Assembly: GCA_004194705.1 (NCBI GenBank)
Contig: SADC01001281.1
Span: 1-64,000 of the forward strand
Length of the DNA stretch: 64,000 nucleotides
Source of the DNA: Ditylenchus dipsaci
Taxonomy: Eukaryota; Nematoda; Chromadorea; Rhabditida; Anguinidae
Direction: 5' to 3'
The position numbers were made by a program, and so were the translations under genes. Below are positions 35,041 through 47,600 of the stretch, in pieces (the stretch's first letter is position 1; each line of letters starts with the position of its first letter). The notes beneath the pieces are model-generated. The model was not told where the DNA came from. It saw only the letters and a list, made by a program, of their open reading frames with translations, and searched no databases.

Positions 35041-35449
35041 GGGTACTCCTTCAGAATGGTCATCCCCTACTTTTTTCGAATTTTTTTTTGTTTTTTTTCG
35101 AATTTTTTTTGTAAAATTACCCGCAAATCCATGTCCTTGGGATGGCAATAGAAAATTTGGTGATTATTATTTTGGGTCTATTGTACATCAACACTTTTTT
35201 TCCCCTTCTTATTCTTGTCTTGGGCTTACACAGAATTTCAAATGGAAACTTTGCGCGGGCTCAATCTCTTTCCAGTAATGCCGCTTGTGAGTGAGAGATC
35301 CGATGAGCAATTCCAGCAATGCTTCAGATGATCGGTGTTCTGCATCTGAATCCTCTGTGCGTCTGTGGCAAGGAAATGAAATTATGCAAGCGATCCAACG
35401 GCAAGCAAATCTTTCAATGTGGTGTTAAGAAATGCAAGCGTCAAATCGG

Positions 35450-36084
35450 CTAGGAAACATTTTTCAAAAACGACATTTTTCAAAAATGACATTCTTTCAA
35501 ACGACACTTTTCAAAACGACATTTTCCCAAACGACACTTTTCCAAGACGACATTTTTCCAAACGATATTTTTCCAAAACGACACTTTTCCAAAACGACAC
35601 TTTTCCAAACAACATTTTTCCAAACAACATTTTTCCAAAACGAAATATTTCCAAGGGTCTAAGATAACCAAATTGATAGCTTTTGGTGAATTGATTAACG
35701 TTTCTGGTCTGGTCGAGACAAGCACTGCGGCTCAGAAGCGAAAGATCGAGGGAATCAAAGAGGTTTTCGCAGCGTTCAATGCGGAGGAGATGGGAAACAG
35801 CATGGCCCGAATGGCAAACGCAATCGACGGGATGAATTTAGAAGATGTGAACATTGATGGAGTCTGAAATGGTTTTGTTTGAAGTGTAGTATTATTATTG
35901 TTCTCGGTTTCTTTTTTTAATAAAGCATGATTGGTGGACGAAGTTGGGGTTTATTTGTGTCTGTTTAATGTCTGTCTGGTTGTATGGGTATAGAATAACG
36001 AGGTTCTGGAAAAAGGTCGTTTGGAAAAATGTCGTTTTGAAAAAACTACATTTGAAAAGTGTCGTTTTTGAAAAATGTCCCTAG
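35450..36084. mobile_element. Foldback element inserted in Merlin, carries a foreign exon
   Basis: The arms are arrays of a TTTTCCAAAACGACA phrase: 35460-35655 in one orientation, 36005-36080 in the other. Ends CTAGGAAACATTTTTC and GAAAAATGTCCCTAG are flanked by GTCAAATCGG at 35440-35449 and 36087-36096, with two extra bases (AT) on the right. Merlin coding sequence resumes after the right copy. The middle holds an open frame with stop and polyadenylation signal (separate entry). Confidence 0.85.
35673..35867 (+). CDS. Captured terminal-exon-like open frame, unknown protein
   Basis: The frame between the foldback arms includes VSGLVETSTAAQKRKIEGI and ends NAIDGMNLEDVNIDGV then a stop at 35867. 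An AATAAA lies about 60 bp downstream (near 35922). A possible 3' splice site (TTGATAG) stands at its start. The composition is that of an ordinary soluble, helical protein and unlike any transposase. I do not recognise the parent. Inference: a copied 3'-terminal exon of a host gene. Confidence 0.45.
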   Translation: MIAFGELINVSGLVETSTAAQKRKIEGIKEVFAAFNAEEMGNSMARMANAIDGMNLEDVNIDGV

Positions 36085-37378
36085 ATGTCAAATCGGTTTC
36101 TTCCATGGAACCATCTTTGAAAATGCTAAGCTAGATCAATCATAAAGAGGTTTATTTCAATTATCCGTCTGGACGCTTTTTACTGTTAGCTTTTAGATAT
36201 TTTTGTTCTCATATTTCTGGGTGCATCAAATGGCTACAGATGTGCTTATTCAGCTTGAAATGCGTCGCAATGACGGTTCAACCGTTTCGTCTGAAAGCAG
36301 GGCACACTATTGCAGGTGGTTTCGGAACATTTGCGTCGAATTCTTCATCCGTCATCCTGTGAAATTGGGCGGCCCTGGCAAGATCGTAGAAATCGATGAG
36401 ACGGTTTTGACTCGGCGCAAGTACAACAGAGGGCGCGTTCCAATTGATCAACAGTCTGGCAATCAACAATGGTATATATTTAAAACTATTACTGCCGGGT
36501 TTGTAGAAGTTCCCGAAGTAAATAAGCGCCAAATTTAAGGTATTTCGGTGGAGTTGAACAAGGAAACTGCGATGAGTGCTTTATCATTCCGGTTGCTGTG
36601 AGAAACGTCTCAAGTATCCTCGGCCTTGTCGAGCGCTTTGTCTTGCCTGGTTCAATCGTCGTTTCTGACGGATGGTCGGCTTATAGAAGATTTTTTTAAA
36701 AGGATTTCTTGAATATACGCATTTGAGTGTAGCTTTTTGCATTTGTGGGGATTTCATGTTTTTTCTTTGTTCAACGATAGGTGTCTTTTGTGTACTGCTT
36801 TTTTCAGATTAACCACTCGCTGCATTTCGTTGATCCGGATGACCCGCTCTTACACACGCAGACAATCGAAAGCACGTGGCAGAAGTTCAAACATGCAAAC
36901 CGGGTTGCTATGGGACGCAAAGAGGCGAACTTTTCCAGCGATTCATTCTGGAGTTCTTGTGGATGAGTTCTTGTGGCTGTGAGGACGGTCTTTATTATTT
37001 CTGGAAGCAAGTAAGAGAAGTTTATGGAATTTTATGAACAAATAATTGTCTGGTATTCCATCGTATATGATATGTAATAAATCATGTTAATAAATCCTAC
37101 TTTGGGATTCCGATTTTCTGATATTGCTGATGCTTATCAAACTTTCAATTCTGCACAACTTCGTCTGACATTGCAACACCGAGTTGTAGACAAAAAAACA
37201 AAAAATTCTATTGCCATCCCAAGAACATGGATTTGCGGGTAATTTTACAAAAAAAATTCGAAAAAAACAAAAAAATCGAAAAAAGTACGGGATGACCATT
37301 CCGAAGGAGTACCGCCGTGAAATTATTTCAATGCCGCTTTTTTTTTCAACCCCGCTTTATGGCTATAATTATACTGAA

Positions 37379-38175
37379 CTACCGGGTGTCCCGAAAATAC
37401 CCGACGGATTTTTAAACGGCCTTTTCAAGATCATTCTTGCATCCAAAAATTATTTCAATCATATCATTTTGCAGCTCTTTCTTTCTTCTTTCGAATGGTA
37501 TATGAAGTTTCATTAGAATATTTCAAAAAAGCCATTATTTGGCTACAAACACATGTGAGGTCATTTTAGGATGTTGATAGGCATTCTTATCAGTTTAACT
37601 GATCAAAATTTTTATTGGAAGTTCAAGGCTACAGCAAAATAAGAGCACCGTGATGTAGCGCAGTTCAAGAGCTACAGAACCCACTTTATACAGTAGCTTT
37701 TAAAAAATCTGGGTGTTGAGATATGGCTTTTTGAAAAAATTAATATCTTGAAAAAATGACTAAAATTCCAAAAAATTTGGAGAAGATTTGATTTTGGTCA
37801 TATTTCAAGATATTAATTTTTTCAAAAAAGCCATATCTCAACACCCAGATTTTTAAAAGCTACTGTGTAAAGTGGGTTTTGTAGCTCTTGAACTGCGCTA
37901 CATCACGGTTCTCTTATTTTGCTGTGGCTTTGAACTTCCAATGAAAATTTTGATCAGTTAAAGTGATAAAAATGCCTATTAACATCCTAAAATGACCTCA
38001 CATGTGTTTGTAGCCAAATAATGGCTTTTTTGAAATATTCTAATGAAACTTCATATACCATTCGAAAGAATAAGGAAAGAGCTACAAAATGACATCATTG
38101 AAATAATTTTGGATGCAAGAATCATCTTAAAAAAGCCGTTTAAAAATGCGTCGGGTATTTTCGGGACACCCGGTA
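37379..38175. mobile_element. Near-perfect palindromic element, about 0.8 kb
   Basis: Ends TACCGGGTGTCCCGAAAATA and complement; the two halves mirror each other about a centre near 37780. They include TTGTAGCTC and CACATGTGTTTGTAGCC segments in both orientations. It encodes no protein. A partial left arm is repeated at 34930-35040. Confidence 0.8.
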
Positions 38176-38246
38176 TTGTCTAAAGTAAGCAAGTTAGTCA
38201 AAAGCCGAGGTCAAATTCCAGATGAATTTCTGTCACTTAATTTTAA

Positions 38247-38477
38247 AGGGCCATTGCCGTCTCCGACAACGGTTGTCCCCGCCAATTCAAAAAAATTTCC
38301 TAATCATTGAACCTATGTACGGATTCTTTAATTTGGTTTCAGTAAAGCTTAACCTAAAATTAAATTCTAGGCATTCTTTTGGTAGAAACCAAGCTGAAAA
38401 ATCCGTACGGAAGTTAAATGATTAGGCGAAAAAATTTGAATTGGCGGGGACAATGCAAAACAGGTGGCAATGGCCCT
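38247..38477. mobile_element. Palindromic MITE with TTAA target site
   Basis: Ends AGGGCCATTGCCGTCTCCGA and GGTGGCAATGGCCC.., TTAA on both sides (38243-38246, 38478-38481). Same family as 19499-19719. It lies 125 bp upstream of the GAPVD1 start codon. Confidence 0.85.
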
Positions 38478-38579
38478 TTAAAGTTGAAAAAAACAGTGGA
38501 AATAAATTGAAAAGGCGGAAGTTCATATAATAACGGCGAAAATCCAATCAGATTTCTTGATAATCTATCCTTAGCTTTA

Positions 38580-38601
38580 ATTTAAGCATTTTTTGTTTCA
38601 G
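38580..38601 (+). promoter_or_regulatory. 3' splice site directly before the GAPVD1 start codon
   Basis: TTTTTTGTTTCAG ends at base 38601 and ATG follows at once. The site accepts either a 5'-UTR intron or a trans-spliced leader, as is common in nematodes and some other animals. No spliced-leader gene is seen in the window. Confidence 0.55.
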
Positions 38602-41600
38602 ATGGCACAAACGGAAAACTTTTCTGTGTTGTGTGAGCGGCTTAGATCGGAACGGTTGTTGGTCAACAATGAACAAACCATCTTGCAAAATTTGAATTCC
38701 AAAGTACAATCTGAACTGTCGGAGCTATACAAGTTGATCTGGATATGTCGACATGAAAGGGTAAATAATACTTCTGACCTCAAATATCGGGTATAAAAAA
38801 TTAATGCTTTTTTTTTGGTTTGCGTTGCTCTTCCCTAGATTTCTGTTATCCCCAGCATGCCACAGGATCGCTTTCCTGTCCGCAAAAAAATCGCAGAAAT
38901 AAAAAATAGCGGAAAGTTAGGCAGTGAGAAATCGGACAGAAATTACAAGGAATCATACAAACTATGTTCGATAACTGTAAAATTTTTCAGTAAAATTCCA
39001 CAGTTTTCAACGTACAGTTATCGAGTATTTTATAAATTATACAAAAAATCATTCAGTTATGATAATTCATAGATAAATGTTGAATTTGTCGTATGACTTA
39101 GAATATATTTGATAAATTCACGTTTATGACTGTAGAAATTGTGACACATCATACAAGAAATTTAACACTTATTAATATACCGTATAACCTCTATTAAACG
39201 GTCACCCTACAATTAACGTTTTTCAGATTTGCTTTGCTTTTTAAACCCCAATATTGTTTATTTTTCGAAACGGACGACCACTCATTTTGTAGAGTTTGTG
39301 AAGCTCTAAAAAATGAGTGGTCGTCCGTTTCGAAAAATAAATAATATCGGGGTTAAAAAAGCAAAGCAAATTTGAAAAACGTTAACTGTAGGGGTGCCCG
39401 TTTAACCCTCTTTTGCCGGTTGGCCATATTTTGGCCAGTTCGAAAATTCATAAAAAAAAATAGGACTAATTTCTTACATTCAGACGTGATTTTTTTTGAA
39501 AAAAATAGAGAAAAAGTTGGCAAACATTTTAGTGATAAAAACACTGAACAGAAGACAAACAAAAATTTCTAAAAATTCAATCAAAAGTTGTATTTTATAT
39601 GATTTTATAACTTTATTTGGTTTAGTAAACCACGAATATCATTTTCACCATGCCTTTTACTTGTGCAATATAAAAGCACTATTCCTGCAGATAACAAAGC
39701 ATTTTTAATTGCAAGTACAGAAATATAAAAGTAAGATTTTTGAAGCAATTATAATCGTGGCCATATTTTGGCCAACCGGCCCAAAGCGGCATTTAAAAAA
39801 AACTATGTAAGCCATTGATTTATTTATCCATTTATCGATTTTTCATTACTCTTTGTGGTGAATTTTCGTTCTGTTCACCACATAGTTATTTTTTCAAAGG
39901 GAAATAAATGCGAAAATTAAGTTAGCCATAGTAGGAAACGAGTTAGAAAACAAATTTTGTAAAATCAAGCGTTTTGCGCGTTAGATGCTCGGAATGTAGA
40001 AATCACTGCTCAGTGACGTGCAAAAACTGTGAAATACCACTTCACATCTAGTTTTTCGAGTCATTTGATGGTTTGTATGGGAGCGATTGCGAAATTCTAA
40101 AAAAAATTCAAATAATTGTCTTCGAAATAGCGTCAGTTTTCAAATCGGCGCCATAACTATTTTTACCGCTTCGAGCCGGTTGGCCAAAATTTGGCCAGTT
40201 CAGAATTCAACTTTTCTGGAATTTTTTTTCGGCCATTGTGATTTTCTTCCCTGGTTGTCTTATGAAAATGCAAAAATTTATTGAAAAAGAAGAATGTACG
40301 AGACGCCGGCAAAAGAGGGTTAATAGAGGTTATACGGTACAGTTTCTTTTGTTTCTTTCCATTTTTTAGAAAATTTCCTGTTCGGAAAGTTTTTCAGAAA
40401 GCTTTTCATGAAGCAACCTTGCGTGTAATATGTCAAAATGACCACCCATATCTCCGGCAAGCTACAGCTTAGGACAGTTCAAATTGAGACAATGACTATT
40501 GAGAAAAAATCATCGGTCTTATTCGGTAAATATTTGCCGAAGAAGACCGATGATTTTGTCTCGATCGTCATTGTCCCAATTTGAATTGTCCAAGCTGTTG
40601 TTGGCCATATCTCCTCTTATGAGTGTGAGATTACAGCCGCTTGTTTAGTTAAAAGAGCATACCCTTCGATAGAATAAGAAAAACTGCATCAAATAATGCT
40701 TCGAAGTAACATAAAAAAGACATTTAAAAGACATTGACATAGTTATATCGAAAAGTCCACAAAAATCAGATAATTGTTTTAAAATTAATATTTTGACGTA
40801 AAACTTTTTGATGGCTACCAGGGTTCGACAAATGTGCCCTTTCAGGGCACAATGTGCCCTTTTTTTTAATTTTCACAGTTGGAAAAAATATGTGCCCTAC
40901 AAAGGGCACAATGTGCCCTTTGTAGGGCACATTTTTTTTGGCCTTAATTTATGTGCCCTTTTTAGGGCACATCGGTCAGAAAATGTGCCCTTTTCAAGGA
41001 AAAATGTGCCCTTTTCTTTTTCAAAATTTTTGTCACTTTTTTGTCACTTTTTTTTAATTTTTTGTGTTTTTTACAGATTTTATTCATATTTCGGCCTATA
41101 CATGTTTATTATAGTTTACAATATAAATACTTGAAAAAATCACGGTAAATACCAGTGTTTTGCATGTAAATTGAGCATTCTCATTTCTAGATTTATATTT
41201 CTCTGCTTTAAAGCGGCTCTTTTCTTAGCAGCATGTCGCATGCGGTTGCGAATGCACATCCATAGAGCAATTAACAAGGCCATGTGGATAATCATGCCAC
41301 CTAAGCCATAAGTCAGCCAACCAACAAGGGTTGCGTTTGAGTTAAGCCATGCCTTTAGTTGTGGAAAGCCACTCCACACGGCCCAACTCGCAATACCAGT
41401 GCCAACAGAGGATACTCCACCAGATATGAAAGCCTTGACAGTTCCCTTGTTCTTGCTGTCAGGCTTGGTGCCTTCACTGACACTGTCTCCAGATACTGAT
41501 CACCGATCATTTGAGTTTCCATCACTAGAGGCACTGCCTCCATTGTTACCACGACCGCCACCTCTACCTGCTCTACGTTTTGCTCTAACCAGAGCATTGT

Positions 41601-44600
41601 TTTCTGAAAAAATTTCCATCTTTACTTAATTCATTAAGGTCAAAACTGGAAAGCCGTCCTTTAGCTGAAAAGCCATATTTTTTGTTTGAGAGAAAAAAGT
41701 TGAATAGTGCCAGATATTTAAACAAATTATCAAAAAACACTGTAAAGTATGTTCTGACCAGTGTTGCAAATCGATGTTTTTGCGTTTTTTTGGCACCGAC
41801 AGCGATTTAATTTACTTGAAATCGTTACACAGATATGGATGATACATCATTTCGTAGAGAAATTTCTCCGCTACAGAATAGTGCTGATATATTTTGCATA
41901 TGAGCATATTAAAGGGTATTTTAGGGTCGTTTTATAGATGAACTGCCCGGTGCCGCACGCCCGGTGCCGCACTTGTGCCGATGCTTTTTTCGGCACCGGG
42001 CGACATACGCTACACCCAGTTCCGCTAAGAAGGATTGTTATATACCATTTTGTATAAGAACAGTTAGTCTACAAAGCTAATAAAAAAGTTTCTGTAATAT
42101 AATGTGTTTTTATGAGTTACCGAAATTCTAGTTACAGTAAAAATTTCCTTTTCAGCTAAAGGACGGCTTTCCCGTTTTGACCTTAATGAATTAAGTAAAG
42201 ATGGCAATTTTTCAGAAAACAATGCTCTGGTTAGAGCAAAACGTAGAGCAGGTAGAGGTGGCGGTCGTGGTAACAATGGAGGCAGTGCCTCTAGTGATGG
42301 AAACTCAAATGATCGGTGATCAGTATCTGGAGACAGTGTCAGTGAAGGCACCAAGCCTGACAGCAAGAACAAGGGAACTGTCAAGGCTTTCATATCTGGT
42401 GGAGTATCCTCTGTTGGCACTGGTATTGCGAGTTGGGCCGTGTGGAGTGGCTTTCCACAACTAAAGGCATGGCTTAACTCAAACGCAACCCTTGTTGGTT
42501 GGCTGACTTATGGCTTAGGTGGCATGATTATCCACATGGCCTTGTTAATTGCTCTATGGATGTGCATTCGCAACCGCATGCGACATGCTGCTAAGAAAAG
42601 AGCCGCTTTAAAGCAGAGAAATATAAATCTAGAAATGAGAATGCTCAATTTACATGCAAAACACTGGTATTTACCGTGATTTTTTTAAGTATTTATATTG
42701 TAAACTATAATAAACATGTATAGGCCGAAATATGAATAAAATCTGTAAAAAACACAAAAAATTAAAAAAAAAGTGACAAAAAAGTGACAAAAATTTTGAA
42801 AAAGAAAAGGGCACATTTTTCCTTGAAAAGGGCACATTTTCTGACCGATGTGCCTAAAAAGGGCACATAAATTAAGGCCAAAAAAAATGTGCCCTACAAA
42901 GGGCACATTGTGCCCTTTGTAGGGCACATAAATATGGCGCGAAAAAAATGTGCCCTACAAAGGGCACATTGTGCCTTTTCGAGGGCACATAATTTTTCAA
43001 AAATACGATGTGCCTGAAATGTGCCCTTTAGGGCACATTTGTCGAACCCTGATGGCTACTCAAATCTGGAATTTAACATCGGATTCATCTTCACCATACT
43101 CGATTTGCTTACAAAAAACTTTTTATAATTGTAAAGCCGCTGTCAAATTTTAAATTCCGCTCGAGACAACAAGCATTGAACAAGTGCTAGAGCTTCTATT
43201 ATAATTTAAAAAGTAGTCTTTGTCTTATATAGGGTTGTCGGTTCGGGTACCCGTTTTCGGGTAATTGGAACCGAAACCCGGTTTTTTCCGGGTTTCGGGT
43301 ATTTCGGGTTCGGTCCGGGTACCCTAAAATTTCGGGTTTCGGGTATCGGTTCGGTCCGGGTACCCGAAAATTTCGGGTTTCGGTATCGGTTCGGGTATCC
43401 GAAAGTCGGAGACACGATTTCAAACAGTGGGATCAAAGATTTGCAACAATTTGTTTGCTTGTGTCAACCTGGGCCCGTATTAATAATCGATTTACCCTTA
43501 CATCAAGTGTGAGTGTGATTTTAGTGTGATTGGGAGGTTCACTGTGACTTTCTGGTGTGACTGTGATTTTTGAAAACACTGATCTCACTTCACAGTCGGC
43601 GAGAAAAATTGCAGTGTACCTATTTTGTAGTTTTTTTTAATGAAAAGTCAAATCTTGAAATTACTTTGAAGAAATCGTGTTCTGTTATAATTTAACAACA
43701 AGATATACTAGCTTCAAGCAAAGGTGTAATTTTTTTTAAACTTACTTTTTGGCTTTTAAGTATGAAGTACGAGCAAAGTACGAGTGAAAACACAAAGGAC
43801 GAGAAAAAAAAGAGGACGAAGACGAGTACGAGTCAATTTTAGCCTCGTACTGCGAGGACGAAGACGAGTTCGAGCGAAAAGAATGAGAAGTACTACGAGT
43901 ACGAGCGATTTGAAAAAATTGGTACAAGGACGAGTACGAAGTACGGTCCCGAAAATTTTTGATACGAAGTACAAGGACGAGGACGAGAAATTCGAAAATT
44001 CCTAACACTGGAAACCATAATTTCAGGGCTACATTATAGTGTTAAAACTTTTTGAAAAAGGTGAACATTTTCAATCTAATTACGCAAAAGAAACATTTGC
44101 GCCAAAAAAGTATTGTCCTTCCAGATATCGTTTGTAAGAATGTTGAAAAGTGAGGTAACCGACTTCATAGTTGACCGCGTGTATGCAGGAAGCCTTTTTC
44201 TGTAAATTCGGTTTTTTCGGATATCGGTTCGGGTACCCGAAAATTTCGGTTCCGGTTCGGTTCGGGTACCCGGAAATTCCGGGTACCCGACAACCCTAGT
44301 CTCATAGTAAAATCGACTATGCCCGCATCCGGTGTCGGAATTTCGGGTTTGACTAAGGAGAAAAAAGTTTCACGTCAAAATAATGAATATACAGATTAGA
44401 ATTTTTTCTCTAAAATGTTTTTTATTTTTTGGAAAGTTGAAATCAGAACGAAAAACCCTCGGGAAAACACCGCATTGGAAATTCCGTCCCATGTCTGCAT
44501 TATAGATTGAGCTACAAAGCAATTTGAGCCTTTTTAGAATTCAATTATTTATACAGGTGGCTCTGCATCGTCTGATAAACTCCGACCCCTCAGTATCTCC

Positions 44601-47600
44601 TGACAATTCCTGTCAGCTGATGGCTGCTATCAACTCTTCCAAATTTCTGGAGGGGTACAAAGGGCTAGGCCATCACATCACTGCTACCTGTCAGATTCTT
44701 AAGTATTTGCTAGAGTGTAAGCCCGAAATTGTTTTCTTCCCAAAATATTATTTCAATTTTAGCTCCGAGAGCTGTAGCTGAATTCCTGAATGCTGCTCAA
44801 AAGCTTGACTCTGACGTAATATTTCTCGTCATTTCCCAATCTTACTTTTACAGTTATTGCTGTAGATACCCATGGATGAGCTGAATCGCGCAATTTTCAA
44901 CCTGCTCTATGGCTCTTGTGTATTTCCGACCGATGAAAAGGGTATAAATATGTTAAAGAGAACGGCCTTAGTCGGAACAGTCTCTCGAAAGGCGTTCAAT
45001 CGGTGGTCTATTTCTTATGTTCAGTGATTATATTAAGCCCAGGGGCTTTTTTTATCAACACTTATTGAATGGGGTTTCAGTTGGTCACTTACTGATTTGT
45101 AACATGTCTCAATTTAAGCTTTGGGCAGGAGCAAACTATTTAGCCAGAGCTGAAAGTGCGTTTTCTTGAGGTTTAAGTATTTTTTATGCCCTAAACCGAT
45201 AGAAACGACAAAAACAGTGTGGGAAGGCCATTATTCAAAAAAAATCGACTGCCTTGGTCTCCCCTGGTTTTTTTAGTCAATTTTTGCCTTGGTCCACCCT
45301 ATGGTTATAGTCATTGTTTGGTATTTTACCCCGTTTTAGTCACTGGAGCTTCGCAAAAAGAGCATCTATTGCATTTTCATGAGTCTTGCTCGGAATCAAG
45401 TCTAAGGTAATTAAGTGTGCACATCTCTAACTCTCAAGCCTCCTGCGCCCCGGTGGGACTTGGGGTCTTGGAGTTAAGATGCGCACAAACACACATTGAA
45501 TTTTTCCGTTTTTCAGGGATCCGAAAAATAACTCACCCGGCTGAGTAAATAGTAGTAATAGTATAGTAGTAGAAGTAAAACATATAGTAGCAAAACATTG
45601 CCCTGAAACCCACTCTGCGCAATCTAAAAACCATGCGCTGTATTATTTTGGAGTAAAAATCTTGCCCTAAAACCCGGGCTGGAAATGGAACCGCAAATCG
45701 GACATAGAAAAAAGGGAACATAACTCAAACCTGACAAATTTACAGGCATGGTGGATTTGCTTGGCCATCTAATATCTCTCCAGCTGGTCACCAATTCCGA
45801 TCCACGGAGGCTGCTAAGAAAAGGGTCTTCCACATTTTCTCAGATGTACAAATTTTTCTCTGAAGAGCTCTTTTCTGCAAAGGTAACTTATTATTATTTC
45901 GACTTTAAAAATATCGGCTCGTTTGCAGATATTTCTGACTGCAGCCTTGCATGAACCAGTGATGTTCCTCCTGAGTCAGGACGAACTTTTTCTGGATATT
46001 GATCCGTCAAAGTCTCCTATTCGATTTCCAGGTTGAAAATTTTACTAGTTTTAGCTTAAAAAATGCAATGGCATTTTTTTAGCAACCGAGCGAGCTCGGA
46101 GATTCGGACCTGATGAAACTTCCAAGTTGTACAAGGACAGGGTGGCAAGACACCGACAAGTCATAGTTGACAAGCTGGTGGTCATTGGAAATCGCTTCTT
46201 AAAATGTAAGACCGCGGTCTAATGACATTCTCGAATTTCACCACTTGTTGCGTCGGCCATAAAGCCCGCCCTCTCCAAAGAATATTTTTCTCTTAGCCTA
46301 CTTTTTTCAGTTCCCTGGGTTTTTTTCATCCCAATCCATTGCAATGTGGAGTGTGCTGGTCCTTGGCTGTGAATCGGCCCAATACCCTTGGTATTGTAGG
46401 TGCAAAAGATGTGAAATAGGTTAAAAATGAAAAAAAGTTGGCTTAGAGAAAAATGCTTTTTGAAGGAGGGGCGGGAACTTGAGCTGCTGTCGGGTCGGCA
46501 GACTTTTTTAAATTCATTTTTGACATGCATGGCTATGACTTGAAGAAGCACACTTGCGATTAACAAAACTGAGCCGAAAAGCGTGATTTAAAAGCATGGT
46601 ATTAAATACCGGCAAAACCAAGAGCTAGACAATTTGATGCGAAAATTAAGCAAGTCTAGGTCTATTTTCAAAGTCATGATTTCAACTACATATTTTTCAA
46701 TAAAATTTCAACAAAATTTCACGAAATCGCAAAATTTAATTCAAAGATCAGAATTTTTGGGATGCGCAATTAGCCAATTTTCGCTGATCGGCCAACTTCT
46801 CTGACCAGTTAGCAATTCCAAAACCCTAGTAAAATGGAGCAGACCCGAAAGAGCCGTAATCTTTTTGGCAAAAACCGAACTTGCACCAGGTACTAATTTG
46901 AAATTTTTGAAAGCTGTTCAAGACGAGCCTGTGTTCTGCATTCCCTCCAAATTGTAATAACTACTTGTTTAAGCTATCCAGAATGCAATGTCTTGTTTTC
47001 CATCCAGTTTAACCTGGCTGGTTCGCCAATTGCACACCAGTCTGATCGAAAAAAAATCACATGTCACCAAGGAAGAGGTCTTCATCTCAAAATTTTACGA
47101 AATAAGCGTTGCTAATTTTTTTACAGGCAGCCCTGATTTGTACAGACATGATATTCACCTATTTTCTCTGCTCCGCCATCATCAATCCTGAACCAGTAGG
47201 CATTTGAAGGTATAACTTTTTATATGTTCCCTGGATTTCAGCTTGGCATTATATCAGACACTCCAATCAGTCATATCGCTAGGTTCAATCTAATCCAAGT
47301 TGGTCAAATACTGCAAAGTCTGGCCCTATTGCCTTATGAACAGCCTGCCTCCTACATGGGCGAGTTGCTGAACAGATTTGACCAGGTAGGCATTGATTCA
47401 ATAGTCGTATCTTGCTAGGGTCCAACTCTATAAGTGGCAAATAATCGGATAGCCCAAGCCCGAAAAGTGGCCAGCGTGAGTCTGATTTGGTTGCTTTTTC
47501 ACTCGATAGACTTTAATAAACGGTCCACAGGACTAGCGACCAGGCTGTGCTCGCCTAAGGAGATGGCCGCCTAGCGAGTTTTGACTGTATTGAAATCTTT

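Larger units (their letters stand above)
35300..37010 (+). pseudogene. Merlin transposase, split by insertion
   Basis: The N-terminal zinc ribbon (LCVCGKEMKLC … FQCGVKKCKRQIG, about 35350-35449) is cut by the foldback element. Coding resumes at 36097 with FFHGTIFENAKLD. Then follow a helical DNA-binding part with SRAHYCRWFRNICVEF (36240-36350), the catalytic core KIVEIDETVLTRRKYNRGR (first Asp), a short intron near 36472, then YFGGVEQGNCDECFIIPVAV, GSIVVSDGWSAYRRF (second Asp), and INHSLHFVDPDD with HTQTIESTWQ (third acidic residue). The order matches ISXO2-like DDE transposases. Confidence 0.85.
35042..37313 (+). mobile_element. Merlin transposon with ~110-bp TIRs, interrupted
   Basis: Ends GGTACTCCTTCAGAATGGTC and complement; the inverted arms extend about 110 bp (35042-35155 and 37204-37313) and include TTACCCGCAAATCCATG. 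The transposase is on the + strand and is interrupted by a foldback element at 35450-36084. No clean target duplication is visible: AATTATTTCAATG is present on both sides, but six extra bases separate it from the right TIR. Confidence 0.85.
40819..43051. mobile_element. hAT-type foldback element carrying an inverted gene pair
   Basis: Ends CAGGGTTCGACAAATGTGCC and complement are flanked by a perfect 8-bp duplication ATGGCTAC (40811-40818, 43052-43059). The ~0.85-kb arms (to about 41672 and from about 42151) are nearly identical inverted copies. The outer part repeats GTGCCCT/AGGGCAC phrases. The inner part carries a membrane-protein-like coding segment. A 480-bp unique spacer separates the arms and contains GGTGCCGCAC repeats (41948-42000). 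No transposase is present. It lies in GAPVD1 intron 1. Confidence 0.93.
44557..47385 (+). other. GAPVD1: GAPVD1 exons 2-10: RasGAP-like domain
   Basis: Key matches: FLEGYKGLGHHITATCQIL, LLYGSCVFPTDEK, DPRRLLRKGSSTFSQMYKFF, ALHEPVMFLLSQDELFLDID, FPSSLTWLVRQL, CSAIINPEP, and LGIISDTPISHIARFNLIQV. In other animals these blocks form the RasGAP fold. The DPRRLLRKG block stands where an arginine finger would be expected; whether it is catalytic cannot be judged here. Introns inside this block are 46-60 nt except for two of about 770-800 nt (44942-45745 and 46206-46973). Confidence 0.9.

Noticed and set aside
35419..35725. Overlapping Phe/Asn-rich frames on both strands
   Set aside because: They are shadows of the TTTTCCAAAACGACA array in the foldback arm.
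44000..44120. Possible exon upstream of GAPVD1 exon 2
   Set aside because: The sequence matches the repeat flank near 6930-7040 and lies inside a transposon with an 8-bp duplication. Exon 1 joins exon 2 without missing residues compared with known GAPVD1 proteins.
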